The notes under the pieces: model-generated
The model's database searches: none
What the model was told of the DNA's origin: nothing
Seen by the model: the letters and a program-made list of their open reading frames with translations, nothing else
Source of the DNA: Ascarosepion bandense
Lineage: Eukaryota; Mollusca; Cephalopoda; Sepiida; Sepiidae
Length of the DNA stretch: 64,000 nucleotides
Reading direction: 5' to 3'
NCBI GenBank assembly: GCA_037127315.1
Contig: JBBBDQ010000914.1
Coordinates: 692,501-756,500 of the forward strand
Shown: positions 42,576 through 52,234 of the stretch, in pieces
How positions within the stretch are numbered: position 1 is the stretch's first letter
Layout of the letters: each line of letters begins with the position of its first letter
Program-made: the position numbers and the translations under genes

Positions 42576-43942
42576 GTGTTGTTTTTTCCATGTTAAGCTT
42601 TTTAAGAAAGTAATGTATTTGTTCATCAACTATGTAGTTGGGAAAATTATTATTGATGAGTGTCTGTTTTATGTTTTTTAGTTCACTGTAGAAGATCTGA
42701 TTTGTAGATGAATTGACTTTTGCACGGTATAATAGATTTTTTATAATGGCTATTTTGTAATAGTGGGGGCATTCACTAATATAATTGAGTGTGGAGGGAT
42801 TTTTATTAGTAGGTTTTTGATACGGTGAGATAGTAAATTTATTGTTGTCAGTGTTAATTAATATATCAAGAAAAGGAATTTTGTTATCTTTGCTAAGTTC
42901 ATAAGTAAATTTTAAAACTGAGTTATTTTGAAACTGTTTTTGAAGTTGTAAGATTTCATTAGTATTTTTAATTGATAGTAGGATATCATCAACATATCTT
43001 AGATATATTGATGGTTTTGTAAATTTTGCAAAGGTAGTATTTTCAAGGTTAGACATGTAGAAATTACTAAAAATCGGACCAAGCACTGAACCCATGGAGA
43101 CTCCGTCACGTTGTATATATATAGTGTTGTTTGGATCAACAAAAGGCACTTCAGTAGTACAATCTAGTAGAATTTTTCTTAGGATGTTGGGATTAATTTT
43201 GAGTGGGGGTAATGAAGGATTACTGTAAACATTTCTTATAATTATATCAATAGTTTCACTGACGGGTACATTAGTAAAAAGGTTTTCCACATCAAGTGAA
43301 GCTATGATTTCATTATTAGGTTTTTCACTCTTGAGGATTTGGATTGCCTCTAGGGTTGACTTTATGCTGTATTTACTCGGAAGGTAGGGTGTGATAAGCT
43401 GGTTAATATGTTTAGTTAACTGGTATACAGGAGTAGGAATTTGGGATATGATAGGGCGGAGAGGATAGTTAGGTTTATGAGTTTTTATGGTTCCGTATAT
43501 GTAACCAGGTTTATAGTCACCAATAATTTTAGGGAGTTTTATGGAATTCTGATCAGCGTTGTTGGCACTAATGAGTTTATTAAGTTTAGATTTTAGTTGG
43601 TGTGTCGGGTTTTTGTTAATTTTTTAAAATTTTGTGTGGTCATGGAGTATGTGGTTGAGTTTTGTGTTGTAATCTGATTTGTTAAGTACAACAAAGATGT
43701 TAGCCTTGTCAGCTTTTTTTACAATTATGTGAAGGTGGTTGCGTAGTTCGTGCGCGGCACTTTTTAGTTGTTTCGATAGAATTTTTGAGGAGCTTCTGCT
43801 TTTATCATGGCGATCTTTGATTGCCTCAGCCTTAAGTAGATCTTTCAGTTCGGGTTTAACGGTTATAAGTTTTTCATCTTGTAATTTAGTGATGCTTTGA
43901 TAGAACGTTTCTATTTCAAGTATATCAGACGGTATGAACGGA
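42502..43942 (-). pseudogene. PLE reverse transcriptase part
   Basis: Continuous frame from about 43,942 to 42,502 with one in-frame stop (TAA at 43,624-43,626). N-terminal part: DPFIPSDILEIETFYQSITK, then LHIIVKKADKANIFVVLNKS. RT core: YIYGTIKTHKPNYPLRPIIS, NNEIIASLDVENLFTNVPV (motif A, first Asp), RDGVSMGSVLGPIFSNFYMS (motif B), YLRYVDDILL (catalytic YVDD) and NKIPFLDILINT. These are standard Penelope RT motifs. The open part without stop begins at 43,623. The ILNIS end is followed by a frameshift into the nuclease. The first-Met choice is not meaningful; GTG at 43,290 is internal. Confidence 0.9.
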
Positions 43943-44001
43943 TCCTACACAAAATTAATAGACAAAACTTGTCTATATTATTCAATGAAACCTGCATTAA
44001 T
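43916..44001. repeat. Inverted terminal repeat of PLE, right arm
   Basis: Partner of 41,701-41,784. It covers the leader and the start of the PLE coding sequence. Confidence 0.93.
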
Positions 44002-44030
44002 ATATATATATATATACTTTAAAAGTATAC

Positions 44031-44548
44031 TGTATTTATGGGCAAAGTGCTAAATAACAGGGAAGGAACGTATGTCAAAATACTTAAAACGCTATGTCGA
44101 TTGGCAGAAATATTCCATTTCAAACACCAAACAGACAGTCGCTGCTATATAATGATAGGAATATTACGTGCCAGGCTTAAACGTTCTTTACTCCATATAA
44201 AAAAAAGATGCAGGTTCAATAAGTGTTGGAGATGCAATTTATCTTCTCAATTTAGGCTGTTTATTATTAATTTTACTCTTTTAGCGAGTAAAGATACCGG
44301 GATAGCAACTCAAAATCGTGCACCCAATGAAAGTAACATTTATATTAAAAGCAACATCCATATATATATACATACACTCACACTTACACTCATACACAGA
44401 TATATATAAATTTATAGTATATATGTATACTGTGTATAATTTAAGCATTATCATATGTCATAATGTCATTCTGTATATACAAAATACACACACACATATA
44501 TCATAGCTTATGTATAATCGAAACATATATGTGCAGATATAATGTTGC

Positions 44549-44555
<7 letters not shown>
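44031..44555. other. Unassigned sequence
   Basis: A 123-codon frame at 44,038-44,409 shows no known domain and ends in (TA)/(CA) repeats. Confidence 0.4.
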
Positions 44556-44582
<27 letters not shown>

Positions 44583-44584
<2 letters not shown>

Positions 44585-44691
44585 ATCCGCAGACAGATCT
44601 GTTTCGCCGTATCATAGCTCATCAGTACGGTTAGACTGCGATCGCTTCCTAACCCAGGATTGAAACCCGACCGAATTGGGGTCAGTGGGCG

Positions 44692-44696
<5 letters not shown>
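44583..44696 (-). mobile_element. tRNA-derived SINE with hammerhead motif, copy 3
   Basis: Bounded by (TA)n on both sides (44,551-44,582 and 44,696 on). The minus strand starts inside the tRNA-like head (CGCCCACTGACC, B-box region GGGTTTCAATCCTGGG), passes through the linker and ends with the hammerhead and GATGACT-(TA)n. The A-box is truncated at the right-hand (TA)n. Confidence 0.85.
44587..44630 (-). ncRNA. Hammerhead ribozyme motif, best copy
   Basis: Minus strand: stem I CCGTA (44,626-44,630), core CTGATGA (44,619-44,625), stem II GCTAT-GAT-ACGGC (44,606-44,618; one A-C mismatch and one G-U), GAAA (44,602-44,605), palindromic CAGATCTG as stem III (44,594-44,601), cleavage site TC (44,592-44,593), stem I TGCGG (44,587-44,591). 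Stem I is five pairs, one of them G-U. All conserved core positions are present. The palindromic stem III may pair in a hairpin with a 2-base loop or between two molecules. Confidence 0.88.
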
Positions 44697-44761
<65 letters not shown>

Positions 44762-44780
44762 TGTGTGTGTGTGTGTGTGT
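44696..44780. repeat. (TA)n-(TG)n microsatellite
   Basis: TA run followed by TG run. Confidence 0.97.
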
Positions 44781-45158
44781 CAAGCGAAAGTGTATGTATG
44801 TATAATCAACTTAAATGAATTATATGAGCTCTCAGCTAACTCATAAATTAATCAAATAAATGAAATTTAGTATAAAAATAACGAAGTGTTAGAAAAAGCA
44901 GTCAATTTCTGAAACCTACTGGCGAGTGTACTGAACAATTAAAAACGGAGTAGTTTAAAAAACTCCAAATTTGAGGTGATGAATATAACAGCTAAGTGAA
45001 TAATTTTATATTTTTATTTATCCTATATATATATATATATATATTAAATCCAAAAAAAACAAATATGTAGGTAAAATCGCTAAAACCAGATCTTTTTCAT
45101 ATTAAATTTATTAATATTAAAATAATCCTATTTACACGGTCAAGTATGTGTATTATAT
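44781..45158. other. Unassigned AT-rich sequence
   Basis: No coding or repeat signal apart from a short (TA)n at 45,025-45,044. Confidence 0.5.
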
Positions 45159-45160
45159 TA

Positions 45161-45543
45161 AGTAAAATTCCGAATTCTACATACGATCTATAGCTATTTC
45201 AGTGAGAATAATGTCACTTCTTTAGCAAGGATCAAACCAATTTTTTTTTATTTCAAATATGGTACAAAAATTTACATACCGGAAAGAGCCCCAAAACCTA
45301 TCTATACACAGGAAGAGGGGTGATTTAAGAAAGAAAAATTTAAAAAAACGTTTTCTTTCTTAAATCACCCCCTCCTTTTAAGCAAATTTCTTGTGTATGG
45401 ATAGGTTTTTTGGAATTCTTTCAGTATGTGAATTTTTGTACCATAATTGAAATAAACATTCTTTGGTTTTGATCGTTGCTGAAAGAGCGAGATTTTTCTT
45501 GCTTAAATAACTATACAACGTATGCAGAATTTTAGAATTTTGC
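45161..45543. mobile_element. Foldback MITE (long palindrome, TA-flanked)
   Basis: The left half (45,161-45,335) and right half (45,350-45,543) are reverse complements over nearly their full length with scattered mismatches. Landmarks: TATTTCAAATATGGTACAAA and TATTTCAATTATGGTACAAA (right read in reverse), AAACCTATCTATACACA and AAACCTATCCATACACA, TGATTTAAGAAAGAAAA in both. Outer ends AGTAAAATTC and GCAAAATTC lie next to TA on each side, as for Tc1/mariner-related MITEs. No coding capacity. The right end abuts a (GATA)n array. Confidence 0.85.
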
Positions 45544-45545
45544 TA

Positions 45546-45546
45546 T

Positions 45547-45600
<54 letters not shown>
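45546..45600. repeat. (GATA)n microsatellite
   Basis: About 13 tandem TAGA units starting at the end of the MITE. Confidence 0.98.
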
Positions 45601-47620
45601 TTTGATATTACATTTGATATACGTAAGAATAGTTCCTAATACTAGATATCGAACATTTATTGCCATATACAGCGTGTAAAACGAATCAAAACTGGATTTT
45701 TATTAAAACTTATAATATCCCGAAACCATATCTTGTAACAATTATTCCATAAATGAATTTGGCGATTGTAATTTAATCTCCAGTTCTATTCTAGTATGAT
45801 TTCTTTTTTTTTCATTCAGACGTTTTCATTATTATTTTTCATTCAGACATTTTGTTTTCGCATGTATCAATTCTTTTTGTTTTATTGTACAAATTTTATT
45901 ATTTTTTAAAATTCATTTTTTATTTTGACTCAGTCTGTTTATCAATTTTTTTTCAGTTTTTCTTTATTTTTTTTTTCAACCATTTCTGATCTAGGTTCTT
46001 TCTTTTACAATTTTTTCTTTATTTCGATTTTTCTATTTTAAATTCTTTTTTTAATTTTCTTTTTCTAAATCTTTTCTTTCTTTGATTCCTTTTTTTAATT
46101 CTTTCATTTTTCGGTCCTTTCTGTTCTTGGTCGGAGGCTGGTTTAGCGACAGGCTATTCTAAAAAACTCTATTATTGTTAAATGAGATTGTACATCGCTC
46201 ACATCGATGTTGTTCATACGAAGGCGATAATCTGCGCATCGGGTATTAACATAACAGAGCTTTTCTTTCCGTTTCCTTAACGGTTTCGAACAATGACACA
46301 GAAGAGAATCCCCTAGAAAAAAAAATTCAATGTCTTTTTATCTTTCATAAAATGTCATTGTTGACATCATGTAATATTTGTTGTTGCTATTTTGTTTTTT
46401 TAATTTTTTAGTCGTTAAAATTCTGGTAAAATAAGCTTGTTATCGTTTTTTCTCTTGCATTAATCATTTTAAAATCAATACCTTTATTCATCATAAAAGG
46501 CCTACCGTTATTCATCTCGGAACATCAATTTAGATATTTTGTTAACACCGGAAATGCAAAAACACTTATTTTCACTCTTTTTATCTGTGTTCAAAAAAAT
46601 TCACATAAAAGAGTCCATTAAAGCAGAGTTGACAAATCCTTTGAATGCCAAAAAAAAAAAATATGAAAGAATATGTATATTAATGGCTCTCAGGAATTCG
46701 ATTATTGGGGAGCGTTACAAAAATGTATGCGAAAACGAAAGAACGAGGGATATTTTATTTTTTTATCACGATTCGCTTTTGGTTGAACGAACATTTTGAG
46801 TTGCGCTTAAGTGCAATTTGAGCTGACACCTGCTTAAATAAAGAAAAGACACAGTTTAACGAGTAAATAAAAGGTGCGAATCCATTCATCTGAAGTCATA
46901 TTGATCCATTAATTGAAATAATATTAAAATTATATTGAACATATAAATATATGTTCAATATAATTTTATTTTATTTACATATATGTATTTGATTATTGCT
47001 TTTATGCAATTTTTGTTTTCCATTTTCCTCTTTAACTTTCGTTGCATCTTTTCTTTCTTTCTCTATCCACATCCTTTATTCTTTTACACAATTATTCTGT
47101 CTTTACTTCCCGCGTTCTTCTCAATACAGTATTTTTACAAAGAGATGAAGTCAATAAAACAATTTAAACAAAATAAACAGACTATCTAAATAACAAAACG
47201 CGTGATGCATGTCGGTTTTCCATATTTTTTTAAAATAAAAGATAACAGATGCCAAAATGTCACATCATGAGTGAAAGGTTATTTCAGACTATTGAAATGT
47301 GACACGTTTTCGTAAGCACGAAAGAAATCTTGATTTGTCTTTCTTTTATTTCAATTTCTTTTTTGGTGGGGGTGGGGACCGAAATCTTTTTCGTCTTTTT
47401 ACTCACCGTCAACGTGTCATGAAAAATAATGCATGATTCTAGGCATATTTTAAAATAATCTGCCGTGCACTCTTTGTTACACTTCTTTGAACAATATTCC
47501 GAAAAATTACAAGCACAAATGTTTAAAAAATTGAAAAGAATTAAAATTTAATTCACAAATGCAAAATTATGCAAAGTCATCAAAGAAATATTTATGCAGG
47601 TAAGCAAATTCTGTTATTTT
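45601..47620. other. AT-rich stretch, no gene recognised
   Basis: T-rich tracts at 45,790-46,120. Includes the perfect palindrome at 46,926-46,967. Frames at 46,539-46,799 and 46,983-47,189 show no domain. Confidence 0.5.
46926..46967. repeat. Perfect 20-bp-arm palindrome
   Basis: AAAATTATATTGAACATATA and its exact reverse complement are separated by only two bases (AA). Confidence 0.95.
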
Positions 47621-47624
47621 ACTG

Positions 47625-47628
<4 letters not shown>

Positions 47629-47677
<49 letters not shown>
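47629..47677. repeat. (TA)n microsatellite
   Basis: About 49 bases of TA. Confidence 0.98.
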
Positions 47678-47959
47678 GAACTAAATCTAAAAGTGAGCCA
47701 AAAGCCGACCACGGTTTCACTCGCAGGATCGTCAGGACAAAGGCTTCGTATCGAGCTCTTTTTTGTTAAGGTTTTCGTCTTGGTTTTTTTTCTTCTTTCG
47801 AACACAGCTTTTGCTTTGTTTGTTCCTTTTTTTATTCCCCTTTACCCATTTGGTGTTACCTTTTGGGTTAGACGACTTAATTTAACGTTTTGTTAACGGT
47901 AGGACTTTATGATTTTAGTCATTAGTGATACTGTTTTCTTGGTACGTTTTACTATAATG

Positions 47960-47962
47960 ATG

Positions 47963-48003
<41 letters not shown>
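47960..48003. repeat. (AAT)n microsatellite
   Basis: About 14 AAT units. Confidence 0.97.
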
Positions 48004-48004
<1 letters not shown>

Positions 48005-48239
48005 TATATTTGTGTGTGTTTACATGTATGTGTATTAAGGGGTGAATATGAGTGAAGGGTAGATAGATTTGTGTATTTAGGCAACAAGTTTTCTTTTAAA
48101 CATGTCAGAATAAATCAATCGCAAACATTGTGTCCGTTTATTTTTAATAAAATTCATTCACAATCTTTCGCGTATTATAATTGAAAAATGTGAGAAATTA
48201 ACTGATTTTATTATTCATTTATTTTTTATCAACGTAGGA

Positions 48240-48420
48240 TATATGAGTACGAATGATATTTTTTATATTTTATTCATCCTGTTTATAGTTTTCATGCATC
48301 TGTTTGCAATAAAAGAGTAATATGTTTGAGGTCTTTTTTAAAATACAATATTCTGTTTGACGTGTTTCGAGTTTTTTGAAATATCGTTTTATTTGTTCAT
48401 CTACAATTTCTAGTTAAAAA
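48240..48420 (-). pseudogene. PLE fragment, RT-nuclease linker (reverse part)
   Basis: The minus strand reads EIVDEQIKRYFKKLETRQTE, then SNILLFYCKQMHENYKQDE. This aligns with YIVDEQIHYFLKKLNMEKTT and HITLLYRSQMHSNYQLDE of the element at 41.6-44 kb, so it belongs to the same or a sister family. The following sequence is found in the opposite orientation at 48,470. Confidence 0.75.
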
Positions 48421-48469
48421 TATAGACAAAATACCAGAACTCTAAAAAAAAAAAATTAATAAAAATTTA

Positions 48470-48885
48470 AAAATAATAATATGTTATAAAAATACAATAC
48501 GATTAATTTAATTATCCGTAGTAACTCCTCCCCACCAACTGATGTTATGCATAAAAGCAACATTATACATAAAATCAAATGCCCCTTTGGAAGAATTTAT
48601 CTCTGACAGAAAGAAATATATATATTAGATTTACAACAACTACAATAACAAGACTTCTTGCATTACACATGTCTGACCATTCTTTTGTTTCTAGACATCT
48701 ACCACAACATTCCTGTCTACATTCACAGTATAAAAAATAATTATCGATAACACAACTATCCTACTTCAAGAAAACAACAAAAACAAACTACAGATCCTCG
48801 AGGCAATATTCAGTAATATACATAATCCGTCAATTAATCGAATCAGCTATGAAAACTGTGTTAATGTTCAAAATTTTTATCAAAA
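48470..48885 (+). pseudogene. PLE fragment, GIY-YIG nuclease (forward part)
   Basis: Pieces in different plus frames: SSPPTDVMHKSNIIHKIKCP (linker), FTTTTITRLLALHMSDHSF and SRHLPQHS (YIG to His region), NTTILLQENNKNKLQILEAI (catalytic Glu region). These continue the protein that stops at 48,240-48,420 on the other strand. Frames are broken by several indels. Confidence 0.72.
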
Positions 48886-49149
48886 AATTTTTTTAATATG
48901 TTTTTTATCAAAAAAATTTTTATGAAAAAACTGTTCGTTTTTTCATACTTTACCACGTGCATGACTATGATATTAAAACATTAAACAAAAATCCTATTTT
49001 GGATAAATTTCGTGTTCTAATCAATTGTTTTATTGACTTCATCTCTTTGTCAACCGTTATATTTGAAGCAAGAAAATTTAGAGTAATTTTTAACAAAACA
49101 GTTTAGCAGTTTCTTTTTAATTTTGTTTTGTTACTACAACTCACAACCC

Positions 49150-49195
49150 TGAAGAAGATCTCAGAAAGAGATTGAAAGTTCTTGGAAACATCGAG
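49150..49195 (+). ncRNA. Weak hammerhead-like motif
   Basis: CTGAAGA, ATCTC/GAGAT stem II (5-6 pairs), GAAA, then GTTC...AAC as a short stem III and ATC. An extra base disturbs the cleavage site and stem I does not pair. Probably another PLE tail relic; it is followed by (TA)n about 50 bases on. Confidence 0.4.
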
Positions 49196-49239
49196 AAATG
49201 AATAATAGAATCATCGTTTAACATTACAACATAAATATA

Positions 49240-49353
49240 TATATATATATTTCTATCGTACATCTTTCAATTAAAATAAGCGAAAGATTATCCGTGAGTA
49301 TGAACTGATTTTATTAAAAATAAACAGACACAATGTGTGCAATTTATTTAAAT

Positions 49354-49406
<53 letters not shown>

Positions 49407-49442
49407 TTTTGGGATTTTAGCTATATGCTCATTCATTATTTA

Positions 49443-49480
<38 letters not shown>

Positions 49481-50155
49481 AAATAAATTTCGAAGTTCAA
49501 AACAGTTGTATGATCATTTCTACATGAAATCTTTAAGAGGGATTTCACATTTCATCGGCAACATTCAATACTCAAAATAAAATAAGATATTACCGGCGAA
49601 AGTTAAAAAATTACATCACAGAAAAACCTAGATGGGTGGATTAATAAGTAGATAGCAATCAATGTCTATTTTTAGATTTTGGTCAGCATTACTTTTAGAT
49701 TGAATTGTAAGTGAAAAATTTAAAAATTTGGCTTTGTCTAGCTCTAAAAAGAGGAAGGGGGAGTAAAGGAAGAAATAGGAAGTGGTGTTTGACAGGGAAG
49801 TGAGCTAAACAAAATCGAAAGAAAAGGAAAGAAAAAGGAAAAAGAAAAGGAAGAAAAATAAAGAAGAAAAATTCATTTCCGTAGAGACGCAAGGGACGTG
49901 TTAAAAAAACTGGTGCTTTTAAATGAGATGAAGTTATTAGAAAAATGATATTTAGAAAAAAATTATTTGGTGGAAAAAGGCTGACATAATTTATTTAAAT
50001 TTAATTAAATTAATCTCATTAATTATAAACCTAGATTTAAATTAAAAATAAGATTTGTATCGTTTACTAAATTTTTTTTATAAAAAAACTTTTAAAAAAA
50101 TGTTAGGTGCGGGGAAACATATATATTACATACTTGCAAGAAAGATTGGGGGGTT
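49240..50155. other. AT-rich stretch with (TA)n, no gene seen
   Basis: (TA)n at 49,356-49,402 and 49,447-49,476. A purine-rich tract at 49,740-49,870 explains a hydrophobic antisense frame. Confidence 0.5.
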
Positions 50156-50159
50156 AACA

Positions 50160-50310
50160 GATAGCAGCTCATTTTGGACGCATTAATATTCACGAGCCAC
50201 TTCTTAACGCACTTTTCCACAGATTGGATGTCCTTTTCTAGATCAGCAGTCCTTTTGTCAGCCTCAAACATGTAAGGGCGGGAAATACGAGAAAAGACAC
50301 TGGGTTACTA
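50160..50310 (-). pseudogene. LINE family A fragment (thumb region)
   Basis: Plus-strand GGACGCATTAATATTCACGA and GCCACTTCTTAACGCAC match the copy at 39,275-39,310 (GACGCATTGAAGTTGACAAG, GCCACTTCTTGCCCC). On the minus strand this is the WLVNFNASK segment of the RT thumb. A short piece at 50,278-50,300 resembles the element's C-terminal end, suggesting an internal rearrangement. Confidence 0.6.
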
Positions 50311-50471
50311 GAACTGATAATTACGTTTACAACAAATGGCGTTCCCAGAATTGCTTGTGTGTAATTTCAGATAGTAACACATCTCTAAGGAAGAAATATA
50401 AGCAATCTTGAAACTCTATGCATGTCAATTCGACGAAGTTTCAACAACATCTCGGATTTGGTGACAAAGGA

Positions 50472-51850
50472 ATGGTATTTGAGGACATATTACTGCACTA
50501 CGTAATTCAAAACAATCTTCAGCTAAAGCACAAAGAATTCTTGTTCAGACTTAGAGCCACAATGTTCTGTCGGTAACAACACGCAGAGATTGTTTTAGAT
50601 GTTTCAAAAATAAAGATTTTGGTACTGAAGACAGAAAACGCTCTCGCACAATATAAAAGTTGGAAGACGAATAACTGGAGACATTACTTCATGAAGAGTC
50701 ATGTCAGGGTCAAGCTGAACTTGCATTATCATTAGGAGTTGATCACACAATCGTTCCGAAAGTATTAAGAATTATTCAAAACAAGCCTATAGGGTGTCAT
50801 AGAAGTTGAAACCGAGAGACGCCAAACGGAGTATTGTCATCTAGGAACAGCTGCTTCAACGGCGGAAATGGAAAGATTCTCGGAATCATCTCATGACCGG
50901 CGATGAACAAGGAATAGGCTACTCTAACACTAAGCGTATAAGATCGCGGAGTAAGCCCGGCCATGAATCAACATCGGCGGCAAAGCCGAATATCCACGGT
51001 TCGAAGCTTCTGCAATGGTGAGTTGGTGGGGTGAGTTGGGTGTAGTTTAATATTCAGTCAGTCAGTTAAGTGTCATACGTGATATGCACTTTGGGAGATC
51101 ATGTCTCAAAACAGAAATATCTGACTGGGCAAAAGATTATTCTGCAGTAATTTGCCATTGCTTTTTGCGGTACAGTGGTTGCCAGCCAGGGTTATAAAAC
51201 CTAATCAGTCCTATTATTTAAGCCATAGCTGGAGGGAAGAGATGGGTTAATACATTTCCCAAGTGTATCTGTGCGTAAGAGAATGCAAAGAATTCAGCTG
51301 GAATTCGAACTCGGTTCCACGATTTATCGTTCTGAGTAGATATCCTTTGCACCACAACGCACATTCTACTTTATATTAAGTTTAATGTTAAGTTTCTCAA
51401 ACCATCACTATCGACTACAATTAATGCGTCTGATCCCAGCATTGAAGAAAAAACGGCCGATATACAAGAAGAGACAAGACAAAGTGATTTTGCAACATGA
51501 CAACAGTAGACCACATGTTGCAAAACGGGTGAAAACCCACTTGGAATAGCTTAAATGGTAAATCATATCACACCCGCCGTATAAACCAGAAATTGCCCCC
51601 TTCGATTATCATTTATTCCGATTGATGATACATAGTTTGGCTGAGAAGCACTTTCATTTTTGTGAAGATGCCAAAAAAGGTCAACTCTCGGTTTACCTCA
51701 GAAGACATGTCTTTTTTCCGATGTTGAATTCAGATGACGTTTCAAGTAGAGTTTCAAGTTGGGAAAATTAATGGCACCGATGTACTACGATATGTTTCTT
51801 ACAAATTTTTGTGAATAAAATATTACTTTTCATAAAAATTATCAAGAAAT
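50472..51850 (+). mobile_element. Mariner transposon, decayed and split by a SINE
   Basis: The transposase begins near the ATG at 50,472 (MVFEDILLHYVIQNN). It continues with LETLLHEESCQGQAELALSL and GVDHTIVPKV (helix-turn-helix), and SEQLLQR-like sequence. Then come TGDEQGIGYSN (first Asp, about 50,900) and KPNIHGSKLLQW near 51,000. After the SINE at 51,055-51,369 it resumes with MRLIPALKKKRPIYKKRQDK, VILQHDNSRPHVAKRVKTHL (second Asp) and HPPYKPEIAPFDYHLFRLM (third Asp, 34 residues on). All three acids are kept, but many stops and frameshifts are present. It is closer to Mos1-type mariners than the copy at 37 kb. Confidence 0.88.
51055..51369 (-). mobile_element. tRNA-derived SINE (family 1) nested in mariner
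   Basis: Full-length reverse copy: head near 51,365 with B-box GAGTTCGAATTCC (about 51,300), body GCAACCACTGTACCGCA, tail (ACTG)n at 51,055. Flanks TTTAATATT (51,046-51,054) and TTTATATT (51,370-51,377) look like the target-site duplication with one indel. Confidence 0.9.
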
Positions 51851-52230
51851 TATTTAATGTTCTAATATATATATTTGCAAATGTGTGTATGTAAATGTAC
51901 ATAAAAATGTACGTAAGTGTGTATATATTTACACACTTACAGACAAATATCTTGAGAGACTAAACATTACCTTTATTAAATACATTCACCAGTATCTTCA
52001 ACCACGGCATCCTGACAACTTAAGAATCTCCGTCGTCTCTTTTGATATATGGTTTCTCCTTGTTGCATGAGGAATGTAAAAATTACATGAACCTGAAAGT
52101 GGTTGACGCCTGTGCAGAAAGGTTTATTATATTTTAAGCTCCGTATTTTGAGAAAATTTTACATGCTAATACATTCTTGTACGGTTTTTTGTTTATAAAT
52201 CGACCGTTTGTCCGGTCCGTGAAATGAATA
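51851..52230. other. Unassigned sequence
   Basis: Short (TA)-rich part, then mixed sequence; the 61-codon frame at 51,885-52,070 is not recognised. Confidence 0.4.
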
Positions 52231-52234
52231 CACT

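Larger units (their letters stand above)
41637..44014 (-). mobile_element. Penelope-like element, nearly complete, with inverted ends
   Basis: About 2.4 kb. Coding sequence runs on the minus strand from about 43,945 to 42,020 (RT, then GIY-YIG). The 3' region down to 41,785 holds a hammerhead-like core at 41,842-41,880. Beyond it, 41,701-41,784 is the reverse complement of 43,916-44,001, which covers the 5' leader and first codons, so the ends are inverted repeats of about 85 bases differing by a 2-base indel. The same TATATATACTTTAAAAGTAT sequence flanks both sides as a direct repeat of more than 20 bases. Only one stop and one frameshift are seen, so this is a relatively young insertion. 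Confidence 0.88.

Noticed and set aside
47594..47896. Open frames of up to 100 codons on both strands
   Set aside because: The first third is (TA)n; the rest matches no known protein and has frames open on both strands at once.
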